Notes under the pieces: model-generated
The model's database searches: none
What the model saw: the letters and a program-made list of their open reading frames with translations, nothing else
Told to the model about the DNA's origin: nothing
Origin: JAAFIW01 sp031414805
Lineage (GTDB): Bacteria > Pseudomonadota > Gammaproteobacteria > Burkholderiales > Burkholderiaceae_C
NCBI GenBank assembly: GCA_031414805.1
Contig: JANOQJ010000026.1
Location: forward strand, 1 to 64,000
Direction of reading: 5' to 3'
Length of the DNA stretch: 64,000 nucleotides
In this document: positions 34,513 to 42,882 of the stretch, in pieces
Numbering within the stretch: the stretch's first letter is position 1
Layout: every line of letters starts with the position of its first letter
Position numbers and translations under genes: made by a program

Positions 34513-35082
34513 ATGCTCTCCTGTGCCGTTAAAACCGCCGCCGTCCTGGCTTTGTCCTGCTTTGCTCTGGCCGCCAGTGCCCAGCAAAAACTCATTCCCG
34601 AGAAAAGCAGCATTGCCTTTATCAGCAAGCAAATGGGTGTGCCGGTGGACGGCAAGTTCAAACGGTTTGAGGCGCAAATTGCGTTTGACCCGAAAAAGCC
34701 GGACGCCAGCAAAGTCGGCTTCACCGTGGACTTGACCAGCGCCGACCTGGGCAACGCCGAAACCGAGCGCGAGTTAAAAAAGCCGGGTTGGTTTGACTCC
34801 AGCAAAGTACCCACCGCCACCTTTCAGTCGGCCAGCGTCAAAACCCTGGGTCCGGGCAAGTTTGAATTCACCGGCAAGCTGTCTATCAAGAACATCGTGC
34901 AAAACGTGGTGGTGCCCGTCACGCTGACTCAAAAAGACGGCGTGACGCAGGCCAACGGCAGCTTCGTCATCAAGCGCCTCGACTTCAAAATCGGCGACGG
35001 CGAATGGAACGACGCCACGCTGGTGGCCAACGAAGTCACTGTACAAATCAAGCTGGCGCTGTCCGGCATTGCTGCGATTTAA
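34513..35082 (+). CDS. YceI-family periplasmic lipid-binding-like protein (1)
   Basis: A 189-residue protein with a Sec signal peptide (1–22, ending ASA-Q) and a YceI lipocalin-like beta-barrel (24–188). YceI proteins bind long polyisoprenoids such as ubiquinone-8 or its analogues. It starts 2 bases after the cytochrome b561 stop, so translation is probably coupled. The frame is open far upstream, but only this ATG gives a signal peptide. It differs from the second YceI copy in lacking the Cys pair. Confidence 0.9.
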   Translation: MLSCAVKTAAVLALSCFALAASAQQKLIPEKSSIAFISKQMGVPVDGKFKRFEAQIAFDPKKPDASKVGFTVDLTSADLGNAETERELKKPGWFDSSKVPTATFQSASVKTLGPGKFEFTGKLSIKNIVQNVVVPVTLTQKDGVTQANGSFVIKRLDFKIGDGEWNDATLVANEVTVQIKLALSGIAAI

Positions 35083-35124
35083 CGATTTAATTTCCCCCAA
35101 CCAACCCCTGCTCGAAAGGCACTC

Positions 35125-35709
35125 ATGAAACTGACCCAAACCCTGGCAGCCATCGCATCCACCGCTGGTCTGGCACTCTTTTGCACGGGCGCAAGCGCCC
35201 AATCGGCAACCTACGCCGTTGACCCGACCCACACCTTCGTCACCTGGGAAGCCAAGCACCTGGGCGTTTCCACCAGCCGCGGGCGCTTTGACAAAAAAGC
35301 AGGCTCCATCACCATGGATCGCACCGCCAAAACGGGTAGCGCAGAAATCACCATCGACATGAATAGCATCACGACAGGGACGGCTCCGTTTGACGCCCAC
35401 TTGAAGCGTGACGATTTCTTTGCCGCAGAGAAGTTTCCCGAGGCCAAATTTGTGGGCACCGGCTTTAAATTTGATGGCGACAAAGTCACCGAAGTAGCCG
35501 GCAACCTGACCCTGCGCGGCAAAACCAACCCAGCCGTCTTGAAAGCAACCGGCTTTACCTGCCGCGAGCACCCCATGCTCAAGCGCGAAGTGTGCGGTGG
35601 CGACTTTGAAACCACCATTACCCGCAGCCAGTACGACATGAGCTACGGCCTGCCCGGCATTCCAGACAACATTCGTTTGTTGATTCAGGTGGAAGCCATC
35701 AAACAGTAA
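35125..35709 (+). CDS. YceI-family periplasmic lipid-binding-like protein (2)
   Basis: A 194-residue YceI protein with signal peptide (1–25, ending ASA-Q). It contains VDPTHTFVTWEAKHLGVSTS and the Cys pair region FTCREHPMLKREVCGGDF. It is a diverged tandem paralogue of the preceding gene, 42 bases downstream. Together with cytochrome b561 it suggests a quinone-related envelope electron-transfer unit. A strong terminator follows. Confidence 0.92.
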   Translation: MKLTQTLAAIASTAGLALFCTGASAQSATYAVDPTHTFVTWEAKHLGVSTSRGRFDKKAGSITMDRTAKTGSAEITIDMNSITTGTAPFDAHLKRDDFFAAEKFPEAKFVGTGFKFDGDKVTEVAGNLTLRGKTNPAVLKATGFTCREHPMLKREVCGGDFETTITRSQYDMSYGLPGIPDNIRLLIQVEAIKQ

Positions 35710-35736
35710 GCAAACCACTTTTCTCGAGCGCCAACG

Positions 35737-35770
35737 AAAAAGGCCAACCAGATATCTGGTTGGCCTTTTT
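35737..35770 (+). terminator. Rho-independent terminator after the YceI genes
   Basis: Perfect palindrome AAAAAGGCCAACCAGAT and its complement, ending in TTTTT. It follows the yceI stop by 27 bases. Because the element is symmetrical with A- and T-tracts on both sides, it can also stop transcripts coming from the tRNA side on the minus strand. Confidence 0.95.
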
Positions 35771-35793
35771 GCTGTACACACAGCGTTGTTCTA

Positions 35794-35870
35794 TGGTGGT
35801 GATAGGTGGATTTGAACCACCGACATCAGCATTATGAATGCTGCGCTCTAACCAACTGAGCTATATCACC
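35794..35870 (-). tRNA. tRNA-Met (CAT)
   Basis: A 77-nt cloverleaf on the minus strand. Acceptor arms GGTGATA/TATCACC, D-loop AGCTCAGTTGGTTAGAGC, anticodon stem CAGCA/TGCTG around TTCATAA (anticodon CAT), T-loop GTTCAAATC, discriminator A and an encoded CCA. It looks like an elongator Met tRNA. A tRNA-Ile2 with a modified C34 shares the CAT anticodon and cannot be fully excluded from sequence. Confidence 0.93.
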
Positions 35871-35912
35871 TGACCGGGCGGCATTATAGCCGGGCAAGAT
35901 TTGTGGGCCCGG

Positions 35913-36650
35913 TTACAAGCGAGCCAGTTCGTCGCGGACCAGGCGCACGATCAGGCTATCCAGTGTGTCGACCGAATAGTTGCTCACGTCGTGCCTGGTT
36001 TCGCGGCCGGGGCCACTGGAAGGTCGGTCAGCCTGGGCGTACGTCAAAAACACGAAACGCCCGCCGGTGTATTGCGCAATTTGCCGCTGTATGTATTCGC
36101 CCTGCTTGTCCAGGCCGCTGGCACCCACGCTGAGCACTTTGATGCCCTTACCCAGGGCGGCCATCATGTCGTCGTCGTACTGGGGGCCACCGTAGTCCAG
36201 GTAAGGCGGTGCATCGGCCAGTAGCACCACCAGACGGGTGGCACCACTGCCGCGCCAACTCAGGTTGTGCACGGTCTCGTGCAGTGCTTCGTTCATGGCT
36301 TCCGGGTAGTCGCCGCCCGCGTCGGCGTGCAAGGCATTGAGCACGCGCTGAAAGTCATTCAGGTTGTTGGTCGGGTCGTGGCTGCGCAGCAAAAACGCAT
36401 CACCCTTGTCGCGGTAAGCCACCAGGCCAAAACACAAATCGGGCTGGCTGGGCAAAGCGGCCACTTGGGCAGCGATAGCACGCAGGCTGGTTTTGAGCTT
36501 GTCGATTTCATCGGCCATGGAGCCGGTGGAATCGATCAGGAACACCAGGTCGAGCCGCGCCCGGCTGGCTTGGGAAGCGGACGCGGGCAGCACCACTTGC
36601 ACGGCGCTCTTTTGTCCGCGTTGCAAGTAGCCGTTGGTGAGCTCGCTCAA
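35913..36650 (-). CDS. VWA-domain protein
   Basis: A 245-residue single-domain von Willebrand factor A protein. The MIDAS motif DSTGS is near residues 40–44, with GGDYPEAMNEAL and VVLLADAPPYLDYGG completing the metal site. No signal peptide or transmembrane helix is evident. The only start that fits is TTG at 36650, because a TGA lies shortly upstream; an N-terminal loss is possible. No obvious partner AAA ATPase is adjacent. Role unknown. Confidence 0.8.
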   Translation of the reverse strand: MSELTNGYLQRGQKSAVQVVLPASASQASRARLDLVFLIDSTGSMADEIDKLKTSLRAIAAQVAALPSQPDLCFGLVAYRDKGDAFLLRSHDPTNNLNDFQRVLNALHADAGGDYPEAMNEALHETVHNLSWRGSGATRLVVLLADAPPYLDYGGPQYDDDMMAALGKGIKVLSVGASGLDKQGEYIQRQIAQYTGGRFVFLTYAQADRPSSGPGRETRHDVSNYSVDTLDSLIVRLVRDELARL

Positions 36651-36716
36651 CGCGACATGTGTTTGATTTCATTGGAAAAAATTACCGGGACGAGCGCTCA
36701 ACTGCTGTTTCTAGGT

Positions 36717-38510
36717 TTAAAGCCCCATCAACACCTTCAAATCCGCCAAACACGCCGCCTCGTGCAACGGCTTGTCTAACCTTCGGCGCAACATGCGCGG
36801 AAAGCGCACGGCCACGCCGCTTTTGTGGCGGGGGCTGTGGTTGATGCCTTCAAAGCCCAGCTCGAACACCAGGCTGGGTTTGACGCTGCGCACCGGACCG
36901 AATTTTTCCAGAGTGGTTTTGCGAATGACCGCATCGACCTGTTTGAACTCTTCATCGGTCAAACCTGAATAGGCTTTGGCAAACGCCACCAGCTGCAATT
37001 TGCCTGGCTGGGCCGGTTCGCGTTTTTCAATGGCTTCCAGCACCGCATCCGCCTCCGCTTTGTCCACTGGTGGGCGGCTCCACACGGCGAAGGTGTAGTC
37101 GGTGTAGACGCTGGCGCGGCGGCCATGGCCGGCTTGGGCGTAGATCAGGATGCAATCCACCGTGAGCGGATCCACCTTCCACTTCCACCAGGTGCCGTCA
37201 GCCTTGGTACGGCCTGTGCCGTAGGCCGACTGCTGGTTTTTCAGCATCAAACCCTCCACGCCACGCGTGCGGGCTTGCATGCGCTGGTCGGCCAGGGCTT
37301 GCCAGGTGTCGGCACGAATAAGGGGTGACAAGCGGATGCCGGAGTTCGTCAGCAAGCCTTCCAGCTGGGCGCGGCGCGCGTGCTGGGGCTGTTCGCGCAG
37401 ATCTTGCCCGCCCGCTTCCAGCAAGTCGTAGGCAATGAAGCTGACCGGCGCATCGGCCAGCAGTTTTTTGGGCAGGGTTTTGCGGGTGATGCGGGTTTGA
37501 AGCTGGGCGAAGGGGGCGGGGTGACCGTCTGGCCAGAGGGCTTCAGTTGGGTTTTGTAGCGCGCTGCCCCCGCCCTCCCTCAGCGGGGGAGGGAGTGATT
37601 GCAAGGCCAGCCACACCACAATTTCCCCATCCAGCACCGTGCCATCGGCCAGCGGCTGCATCAGCGCCACCAGTTCGGGGAAGCGGTCGGTCAGCAGCTC
37701 TTCACCGCGAGACCACACCCACACCTGGCCCGCCCGTTTGACCAGTTGGCCGCGTATGCCGTCAAATTTCCATTCCACCTGCCAGTTGGCTACCTCGCCC
37801 AGCTTGGCGGGCAGATCGGCCAACGGCGCATCCAGTTGATGGGCCAAAAAGAACGGATACGGCTGCCCCGCGTCCAATACGTCGAAATTTAAGTCATTTA
37901 GGCCATCAGCCCTTGTAAATACTGCTCGAACAGCTTCATATTTGATAGCAGTTGGCATCGCTTTGCCATCGGTGTAGCCCATCATGCGTTGCGCCACCCG
38001 CTTGGCGTCAATGCCTGCGTGTGCGGCAATCGCCCGCTGCACCAGCAGCTTGCTGACCCCCACCCGAAAGCCGCCGCCCACCAGCTTGGTGAGCAAAAAG
38101 CGACCGGGTGTGTCCAACTCCAACCAGTAGCTTTTGATGCGCTGCGCAATCTCCTCGTCGGGCAAGCCGCGCAGGGGCAGCAAGCGCTCTTCCACCCATT
38201 GCGCCAGGCCCAAGCTCGACGCATGCGCAAGCGACGGGGGCAGCACATGCGCAATGGTCTCCGCGAGGTCGCCCACAGCCTGGTAGCACTCTTCAAACAA
38301 CCACTCTTGCAGCCCCGCCACCTCGCAAGCCAGGGTGCGCAGGGTGGCGGTGCGCACCACCTGGCGCGGCTTGCCGCCGGCCAGAAAGTACACCGCCCAG
38401 GCGGCATCATGCGCAGGAACGGCATCCAGGTAGCGCTGAATCGCCTCCACTTTGGCGTTGGTGGAGGTGGTGGCGTCCAGCTCGGCGAACAGTTGGCTAA
38501 AACGATTCAT
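36717..38510 (-). CDS. ATP-dependent DNA ligase with repeat-encoded inserts
   Basis: A 597-residue ligase of the bacterial class linked to an MBL-fold exonuclease (LigC-like, not LigA). The N-terminal DNA-binding domain spans about 1–190. The adenylation motif EWKFDGIRG (Lys near residue 249) is intact, and the OB domain is at about 420–590. Two segments are foreign. Residues about 183–207 come from dispersed repeat copy 11. A second insert near residues 303–320 (PPPLREGGGS) comes from a CCCTCCC-TCAGC-GGGGGAGGG palindrome at 37567–37592. Both preserve the frame and lie between domains or in loops. It probably seals damage-related breaks. Confidence 0.9.
   Translation of the reverse strand: MNRFSQLFAELDATTSTNAKVEAIQRYLDAVPAHDAAWAVYFLAGGKPRQVVRTATLRTLACEVAGLQEWLFEECYQAVGDLAETIAHVLPPSLAHASSLGLAQWVEERLLPLRGLPDEEIAQRIKSYWLELDTPGRFLLTKLVGGGFRVGVSKLLVQRAIAAHAGIDAKRVAQRMMGYTDGKAMPTAIKYEAVRAVFTRADGLNDLNFDVLDAGQPYPFFLAHQLDAPLADLPAKLGEVANWQVEWKFDGIRGQLVKRAGQVWVWSRGEELLTDRFPELVALMQPLADGTVLDGEIVVWLALQSLPPPLREGGGSALQNPTEALWPDGHPAPFAQLQTRITRKTLPKKLLADAPVSFIAYDLLEAGGQDLREQPQHARRAQLEGLLTNSGIRLSPLIRADTWQALADQRMQARTRGVEGLMLKNQQSAYGTGRTKADGTWWKWKVDPLTVDCILIYAQAGHGRRASVYTDYTFAVWSRPPVDKAEADAVLEAIEKREPAQPGKLQLVAFAKAYSGLTDEEFKQVDAVIRKTTLEKFGPVRSVKPSLVFELGFEGINHSPRHKSGVAVRFPRMLRRRLDKPLHEAACLADLKVLMGL
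37562..37592. repeat. GC-rich palindrome inside the ligase gene
   Basis: CCCTCCC-TCAGCG-GGGGAGGG type hairpin, read in frame as PPPLREGGGS in the ligase. It resembles the G-rich REP-like families seen elsewhere in the window. Confidence 0.8.
37890..37955. repeat. Dispersed repeat, copy 11 (coding, in the ligase)
   Basis: GGCCATCAGCCCTTGTAAAT, then ACTGCTCGAACAGCTTCAT. It is translated on the minus strand as IKYEAVRAVFTRADG within the ligase. The TGA of the common core is CGA here. Confidence 0.92.
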
Positions 38511-38519
38511 GAAAAGCCG

Positions 38520-38966
38520 TCAAGACAAGACCAGAATGTCCTGTACAGCGGAAAAATCCCGGTCATGGGTGACCAGTGCATGCGCATTGATTTCCAGGGC
38601 CGTAGCCAGTTGAACCGCATCGGGCAGACGCAGCTTGTAGCGTGCCCGCAGGCGAGCGGCCTGCACAGCGATAGCCTCTGACAGCGGCACAACCTGAAAC
38701 TCGTACAAAGCCCGCTGTATCTTGGTGGCCAGGGCTTCGCGGCCACTTTTGAACGGGCCGGTCAGCACTTCGGCCAGGCTGATGGTGCTCAGGGCAATGC
38801 GCACATCGCCCACCTCGGCGGCTAGAAACAGACCTTCAAAACGCGAGGCAAACAGGGCGTTGTTTTCCAGGTGGTAAATCAATGGGGCTGAATCGACCAG
38901 CAGCAGCGCGCCATTCGGCAAGTCGGCCCAGACCGGCACAGGCACCGGCACCGCCAAGCCGGTCAA
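38520..38966 (-). CDS. PIN-domain toxin (VapC-like)
   Basis: A 148-residue PIN nuclease. Acidic residues are in place: VDSAPLIYHLE (near 22), SLAEVL, LPDAVQLATALE, and VTHDRDF. Such toxins cleave tRNA or rRNA. Start chosen as TTG 38966: it overlaps the antitoxin stop by 4 bases (ATTGA) and follows GGGAG. The gene lies 9 bases upstream of the ligase gene, so toxin and ligase are probably on one transcript. Confidence 0.88.
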   Translation of the reverse strand: MTGLAVPVPVPVWADLPNGALLLVDSAPLIYHLENNALFASRFEGLFLAAEVGDVRIALSTISLAEVLTGPFKSGREALATKIQRALYEFQVVPLSEAIAVQAARLRARYKLRLPDAVQLATALEINAHALVTHDRDFSAVQDILVLS

Positions 38967-39214
38967 TCCCACTCCCTGCGCAGCGCATCCACGGTTGCGG
39001 CGGGGTTTTTGCCCCACAAACCAGCGCCCGCACCTTTGAGCGCGCGCCAGGCGCTGGGTAGGCGAGCAGCCCGCACCTCGTCCAGCGGAACCAGGGCCGC
39101 ATAGGGTTTGCCGTGGCGCGTGATGAGCGTGCTGCGACCCGCGTGGGCTGCAGCCACCAACTCGGGCAAGCGGGCGCGGCTGTGTTCAATGCCGAGGGTT
39201 TGAGCGTGTGCCAT
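38963..39214 (-). CDS. Phd/YefM-family antitoxin
   Basis: An 83-residue antitoxin. The N-terminal Phd fold (SRARLPELVAAAHAGRSTLITRHGKPYAALVPLDE) binds DNA, and the basic or aromatic C-terminus should neutralise the PIN toxin. Just upstream is a short symmetric site (39226–39238). Confidence 0.88.
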   Translation of the reverse strand: MAHAQTLGIEHSRARLPELVAAAHAGRSTLITRHGKPYAALVPLDEVRAARLPSAWRALKGAGAGLWGKNPAATVDALRREWD

Positions 39215-39225
39215 GATTTATTTCC

Positions 39226-39238
39226 GTACAGTTTGTAC
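39226..39238. promoter_or_regulatory. Probable antitoxin operator
   Basis: GTACA-GTT-TGTAC, also readable as a direct repeat of CTGTAC on the other strand, 12 bases before the antitoxin ATG. Site symmetry and position suit Phd-type autoregulation. Confidence 0.5.
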
Positions 39239-39243
39239 AGATT

Positions 39244-39744
39244 TTAGTCGGGTTTACCGGGCTCAGCCTGCCATTGCTCCACTGCCTGCCGGTGCGTTGC
39301 CAAGAAAGCTTGCAGCTGCGCAAACCGCTTGCGCGTCTGGCGGTCAAACACCCAGGCCACTATGGGCTCCATCAACCCGCGCAACGCGGCTGGGCCAACA
39401 GTGAAGTTGTAGGTGTAGACCATCAGCGATTCCTGCTGCGAGATCGCCTTGTGGCGCATCGAGGCTGACCATTTCACAAACGGAAACGACTCGCCGAGCA
39501 TCGTGGCCGCAGCCACATGCGGCCTGTCAAACGTGATGAACTGGGTGCGCATGGACAGCGCCCGCAACGGACCCCGCCCCCCGTTTTCGCTGATGGCCCC
39601 CACCGACGGGCATGGTGCGCCGCCCACGATGTGCGTGCCCTGCACCAGCGTGTCCCACTGGGCGCGCCAGTGGTGGAAATGAAAAGCGTCAAACACCACA
39701 TCGGCGCGGGCGGGCATGGGAAATTGGAAGCGGTTATGCGGCAT
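39244..39744 (-). CDS. SRPBCC-family protein
   Basis: A 166-residue START/SRPBCC (polyketide-cyclase-like) fold protein: FPMPARADVVFDAFHFHHWRAQWDTLVQG near the N-terminus and LRGLMEPIVAWVFDRQTRKRFAQL at the end. These bind hydrophobic ligands; the ligand is unknown. ATG 39744 overlaps the exonuclease stop by 11 bases and follows GAGG by 9. Confidence 0.82.
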   Translation of the reverse strand: MPHNRFQFPMPARADVVFDAFHFHHWRAQWDTLVQGTHIVGGAPCPSVGAISENGGRGPLRALSMRTQFITFDRPHVAAATMLGESFPFVKWSASMRHKAISQQESLMVYTYNFTVGPAALRGLMEPIVAWVFDRQTRKRFAQLQAFLATHRQAVEQWQAEPGKPD

Positions 39745-40750
39745 CGTTCGCTGCCTCATTGCCATATTCCGTCTCAAACGCCCCCGCCTGCAAACCCTGC
39801 TCGCTCAAGTACCGCACCATCACCGGCACGCTGCCATGCGTCACGATCACGCGCGGTGCGCCGGTGGCGGCGATGGCGGTCATCAGGCCCGGCCAGTCGG
39901 CATGGTCGCTGAGCACAAAACCGCGGTCGTAGCCGCCGCGCCGACGGGCCCCGCGCAGCTGCATCCAGCCACTGGCGAATGCATGACTGGCGTCGCCAAA
40001 ATTCTTTAACCACGGGCCGCTGGCGGCGCTGGGTGGGCACAGCACCAAGGCCCGTTTCAAATCGGCTTTGTCGGGTACTTCGGTGAGCAACTTTGTATCG
40101 GGCAAGGCCACGCCCGCTGCGCGGTAAGCCGCATTCAGTGGCTGCACTGCGCCGTGCACCACCACCGGGCCAATTGACGCGTTGACCCCCGCCAGCACCC
40201 GCTGCGCTTTTCCAAAGCTGTAGCACATGAGCACGCTGGCGCGGCCTGCCTGCGCGTTGGCCTGCCACCAGGCGTTAATGTCCGCAAAAATTTCACCGTC
40301 AGGCCGCCAGCGGTAGATCGGCAGGCCAAAGGTGCTCTCCGTGATGAAGGTGTCGCAGCGCACGGGCTCGAAGGGCTCGCAGGTGGGATCCTGCGTGCCG
40401 CCCGGAGCCGTGAGTTTGTAGTCGCCACTGGCCACCCAGACCTGACCGCCGTGTTCCAGCCGCACCTGCGCCGAGCCCAGCACATGGCCTGCCGGGTGCA
40501 GCGACACCGTGACGCCGTGGTGGTTGATGCGCACGCCATAGTCCAAGGTCTGCAGCGTGATAGGGCCCAGCCGCTGACGCAGCACGCCTTGCGCGGGTGC
40601 GGCGGCCAGGTAGTGGGCGTGGCCGGTGCGGGCGTGGTCAGCGTGGGCGTGGGTGATGACAGCGCGGTCCACCGCGCGCCACGGGTCGATATAAAAGTCG
40701 CCTGGCGGGCAATACAGGCCTTCTTTGCGTTGTACGACCAAGTCTTGCAT
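39734..40750 (-). CDS. Ligase-associated MBL-fold exonuclease
   Basis: A 338-residue metallo-beta-lactamase/beta-CASP protein. THAHADHAR (about 33–41) is the HxHxDH metal motif, and VITHGSVP lies near the C-terminus. It matches the ligase-associated DNA-damage-response exonuclease that normally sits beside the ATP-dependent ligase, an Lhr-like helicase and a phosphoesterase. Here the ligase is separated from it by SRPBCC and toxin-antitoxin genes, and helicase and phosphoesterase are not in the window. Confidence 0.88.
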   Translation of the reverse strand: MQDLVVQRKEGLYCPPGDFYIDPWRAVDRAVITHAHADHARTGHAHYLAAAPAQGVLRQRLGPITLQTLDYGVRINHHGVTVSLHPAGHVLGSAQVRLEHGGQVWVASGDYKLTAPGGTQDPTCEPFEPVRCDTFITESTFGLPIYRWRPDGEIFADINAWWQANAQAGRASVLMCYSFGKAQRVLAGVNASIGPVVVHGAVQPLNAAYRAAGVALPDTKLLTEVPDKADLKRALVLCPPSAASGPWLKNFGDASHAFASGWMQLRGARRRGGYDRGFVLSDHADWPGLMTAIAATGAPRVIVTHGSVPVMVRYLSEQGLQAGAFETEYGNEAANDAA

Positions 40751-40759
40751 GCGCGAAGC

Positions 40760-42046
40760 TTAGTACCGCTTTCCGGCCGCCAGCAGCGCCAGACGCATCA
40801 AGCCATAGGCCAGCCAGTTCAGCACGCGCTGCACCACGGGCCGGGCCAGATAGCGGTCGGACTGAACCGGCTTGCCGCCGTTTTCCATGGCGTGGCACAG
40901 GCGGGTGCGCAGCTCGCTAGCAAAGGCGTCGTCGCGCACTTCCAGGTTGGCTTCGCGCGCCAGCAACAGGCTCAAGGGATCCAGGTTGGACGAGCCCACC
41001 GTGGCCCAGCTATTGGGGTGGCCTGCATCGACGACAGCGACCTTGGCATGAAGAAAGCTGGCTTCGTACTCGTATATTTCTACGCCCGCCGCCAGCAGTG
41101 CGCCATACACCGGGCGGGCTGCGTGGTACTGCATAAAGTACTCGTAACGACCTTGCAGCAACAGGGTGACTTTGACGCCACGCCGCGCGGCATGCACCAA
41201 ACCGCTTTGCAGTTTGAAGCCGGGCAGGAAGTAGGCGTTGGCAATGATGATTTCGTGCTGCGCGGCGCCAATGGCCTGGCGATAGGCGCGTTCAATGCGG
41301 GTGCGGTTGCGGAAATTATCACGTAATAGCAGCCTAGCCCTTTCAGATACTGCTCGAGCAGCTATCTTCTTAGGAGCATCAGAGTCGCCATTTCGCGCTG
41401 GCATGAGGGCGCGAACCGAGGTTTGCGCATGCCCCATCAGTGATGAAAACTGGGCCTGGCGTGCCGCCTGCACCCCGTTGTGCAGCACGGCAATGCGTTG
41501 CCACAATTGCGCCATCGCAAATGCCACATCGTCTACGGCCGGGATGCCCTGTAAGCGCATGCCAAAGTCAAAACGGGCTGCGCTCAACGTGCCATGGTTG
41601 GGATCGTAAAAATCATCCAGAAAATTGATGCCGCCGCAGTAGGCAATGTGTTCGTCCACCACGCACAGCTTGCGGTGCAGTCGCCGCCAGCGCACCGGGT
41701 TCAGCAGACCGGTCCAACCCAGGGGTGAGAACTGCTGGCAGTGCACGCCAGCATCCGTCAGGCGCTGTTGCCACTCGCTGGGTAGTGGCCCGGTACCCAC
41801 GCCGTCAACCAGCAAACGCACTTGCACGCCGCGCTGGGCAGCGGTCATCAGGGCCTGCGCCACGTCCGTGGTGTTGGGGTCCTGGCTTTTGACGGGGGAC
41901 TCGGTGAAGTCAAAAATATAAGTCTCGATCCAGACGCGTTGCCTGGCCTGATGGATGTCGGCGATCAGCGCGGAAAAGAACGCACCACCGCCTTGCAAAA
42001 GCGTCATGGGTTGCGCAGCCAAGGCGTTTGCCGACTGCGTCGTCAT
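40760..42046 (-). CDS. clsB: Cardiolipin synthase B-like phospholipase D protein
   Basis: A 428-residue protein with two HKD motifs: HRKLCVVDEHIAYCGG (about 126–141) and HAKVAVVDAGHPNS (about 325–338). It transfers phosphatidyl groups to make cardiolipin. The gene order EEP protein then clsB matches E. coli ybhP–clsB. Residues about 222–245 (DAPKKIAARAVSERARLL) are encoded by dispersed repeat copy 12, replacing part of a loop before the second half. Start ATG 42046 overlaps the ybhP-like stop (ATGA). Confidence 0.9.
   Translation of the reverse strand: MTTQSANALAAQPMTLLQGGGAFFSALIADIHQARQRVWIETYIFDFTESPVKSQDPNTTDVAQALMTAAQRGVQVRLLVDGVGTGPLPSEWQQRLTDAGVHCQQFSPLGWTGLLNPVRWRRLHRKLCVVDEHIAYCGGINFLDDFYDPNHGTLSAARFDFGMRLQGIPAVDDVAFAMAQLWQRIAVLHNGVQAARQAQFSSLMGHAQTSVRALMPARNGDSDAPKKIAARAVSERARLLLRDNFRNRTRIERAYRQAIGAAQHEIIIANAYFLPGFKLQSGLVHAARRGVKVTLLLQGRYEYFMQYHAARPVYGALLAAGVEIYEYEASFLHAKVAVVDAGHPNSWATVGSSNLDPLSLLLAREANLEVRDDAFASELRTRLCHAMENGGKPVQSDRYLARPVVQRVLNWLAYGLMRLALLAAGKRY
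41325..41388. repeat. Dispersed repeat, copy 12 (coding, in clsB)
   Basis: CCTAGCCCTTTCAGATACTG then CTCGAGCAGCTATC. Translated on the minus strand as IAARAVSERA within ClsB. The core reads CGA where most copies have TGA, making a perfect CTGCTCGAGCAG palindrome. Confidence 0.92.
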
Positions 42047-42789
42047 AGACCAAACTCGGCAATCAGCGGTAAATGGTCGGACATGCGCCACCAGATGCGC
42101 CCGCGCGGGACGTGCACCGACAAAGGTTTGAGGCCCCGCGCATACACGTAGTCCAGCTGCGCCAGGGGCAGGCGCGCCGGGAAGGTGCGCACCGGCGGCG
42201 TGGTGGGGCAGTCGTGCAGGGCTAAGGCGTTCATCGCCGGGCGCAGTTGGCCGCCCCAGTCGTTCAAATCGCCCGCCACCACCAGCGGCAAGTCGCCGGG
42301 CACCTCGCGTTGCAGGTAGGCGCCCAGCTGGGCAATCTGGCGCGCCCGGCTGCCCGCAATCAGGCCCAGGTGCAGCACCACGACATGCACCGGGCGCTTG
42401 TCGATTTGCACCACCACATGCAGCAAACCGCGCTGCTCCAGCGGGTGGTCCGACATGTCTTCATGCTGCTGCGAGACCACGGGCCAGCGCGACAGCAGCG
42501 CGTTGCCATGCTCGCCGTGGCGGGTGAATGCATTGGTTTGGTACACCGCCTCATAGCCTTCAGGTGCCAGAAAGTCGGCCTGGGGCTGGTCAGGCCATCG
42601 ATCGAAATGGCGGGCGTGCTGGTGGTTGTGTTTGCGCACCTCTTGTAGACACACCACGTCGGCGTCCAGCTGCTCCACAGCGTGCCCAAGGTTGTGAATT
42701 TCCAGGCGGCGCGCGGGACCGACGCCCTGAACGCCTTTGGCAATGTTGTAAGTGGCGATGCGAAGGGTTTTGATGCTTGGGGTTTTCAC
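42043..42789 (-). CDS. YbhP-like endonuclease/exonuclease/phosphatase protein
   Basis: A 248-residue EEP-superfamily protein: RIATYNIAKGVQG, DADVVCLQEVRKH (Glu near 52), VVLHLGLI, VVAGDLNDWGG and a final DHLPLIAEF. The substrate may be DNA, RNA or a lipid phosphate. It is coupled to clsB through an ATGA overlap, as in ybhP–clsB of E. coli. Confidence 0.88.
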   Translation of the reverse strand: MKTPSIKTLRIATYNIAKGVQGVGPARRLEIHNLGHAVEQLDADVVCLQEVRKHNHQHARHFDRWPDQPQADFLAPEGYEAVYQTNAFTRHGEHGNALLSRWPVVSQQHEDMSDHPLEQRGLLHVVVQIDKRPVHVVVLHLGLIAGSRARQIAQLGAYLQREVPGDLPLVVAGDLNDWGGQLRPAMNALALHDCPTTPPVRTFPARLPLAQLDYVYARGLKPLSVHVPRGRIWWRMSDHLPLIAEFGL

Positions 42790-42882
42790 GGGCGCAACCT
42801 TAGCCCAAAACGGCGGGGGTATGCCTGCAACGGGCTGTTCGCTGACAAGCGCCGTGGCTCACAGTTCACGACAGACTGCTCC

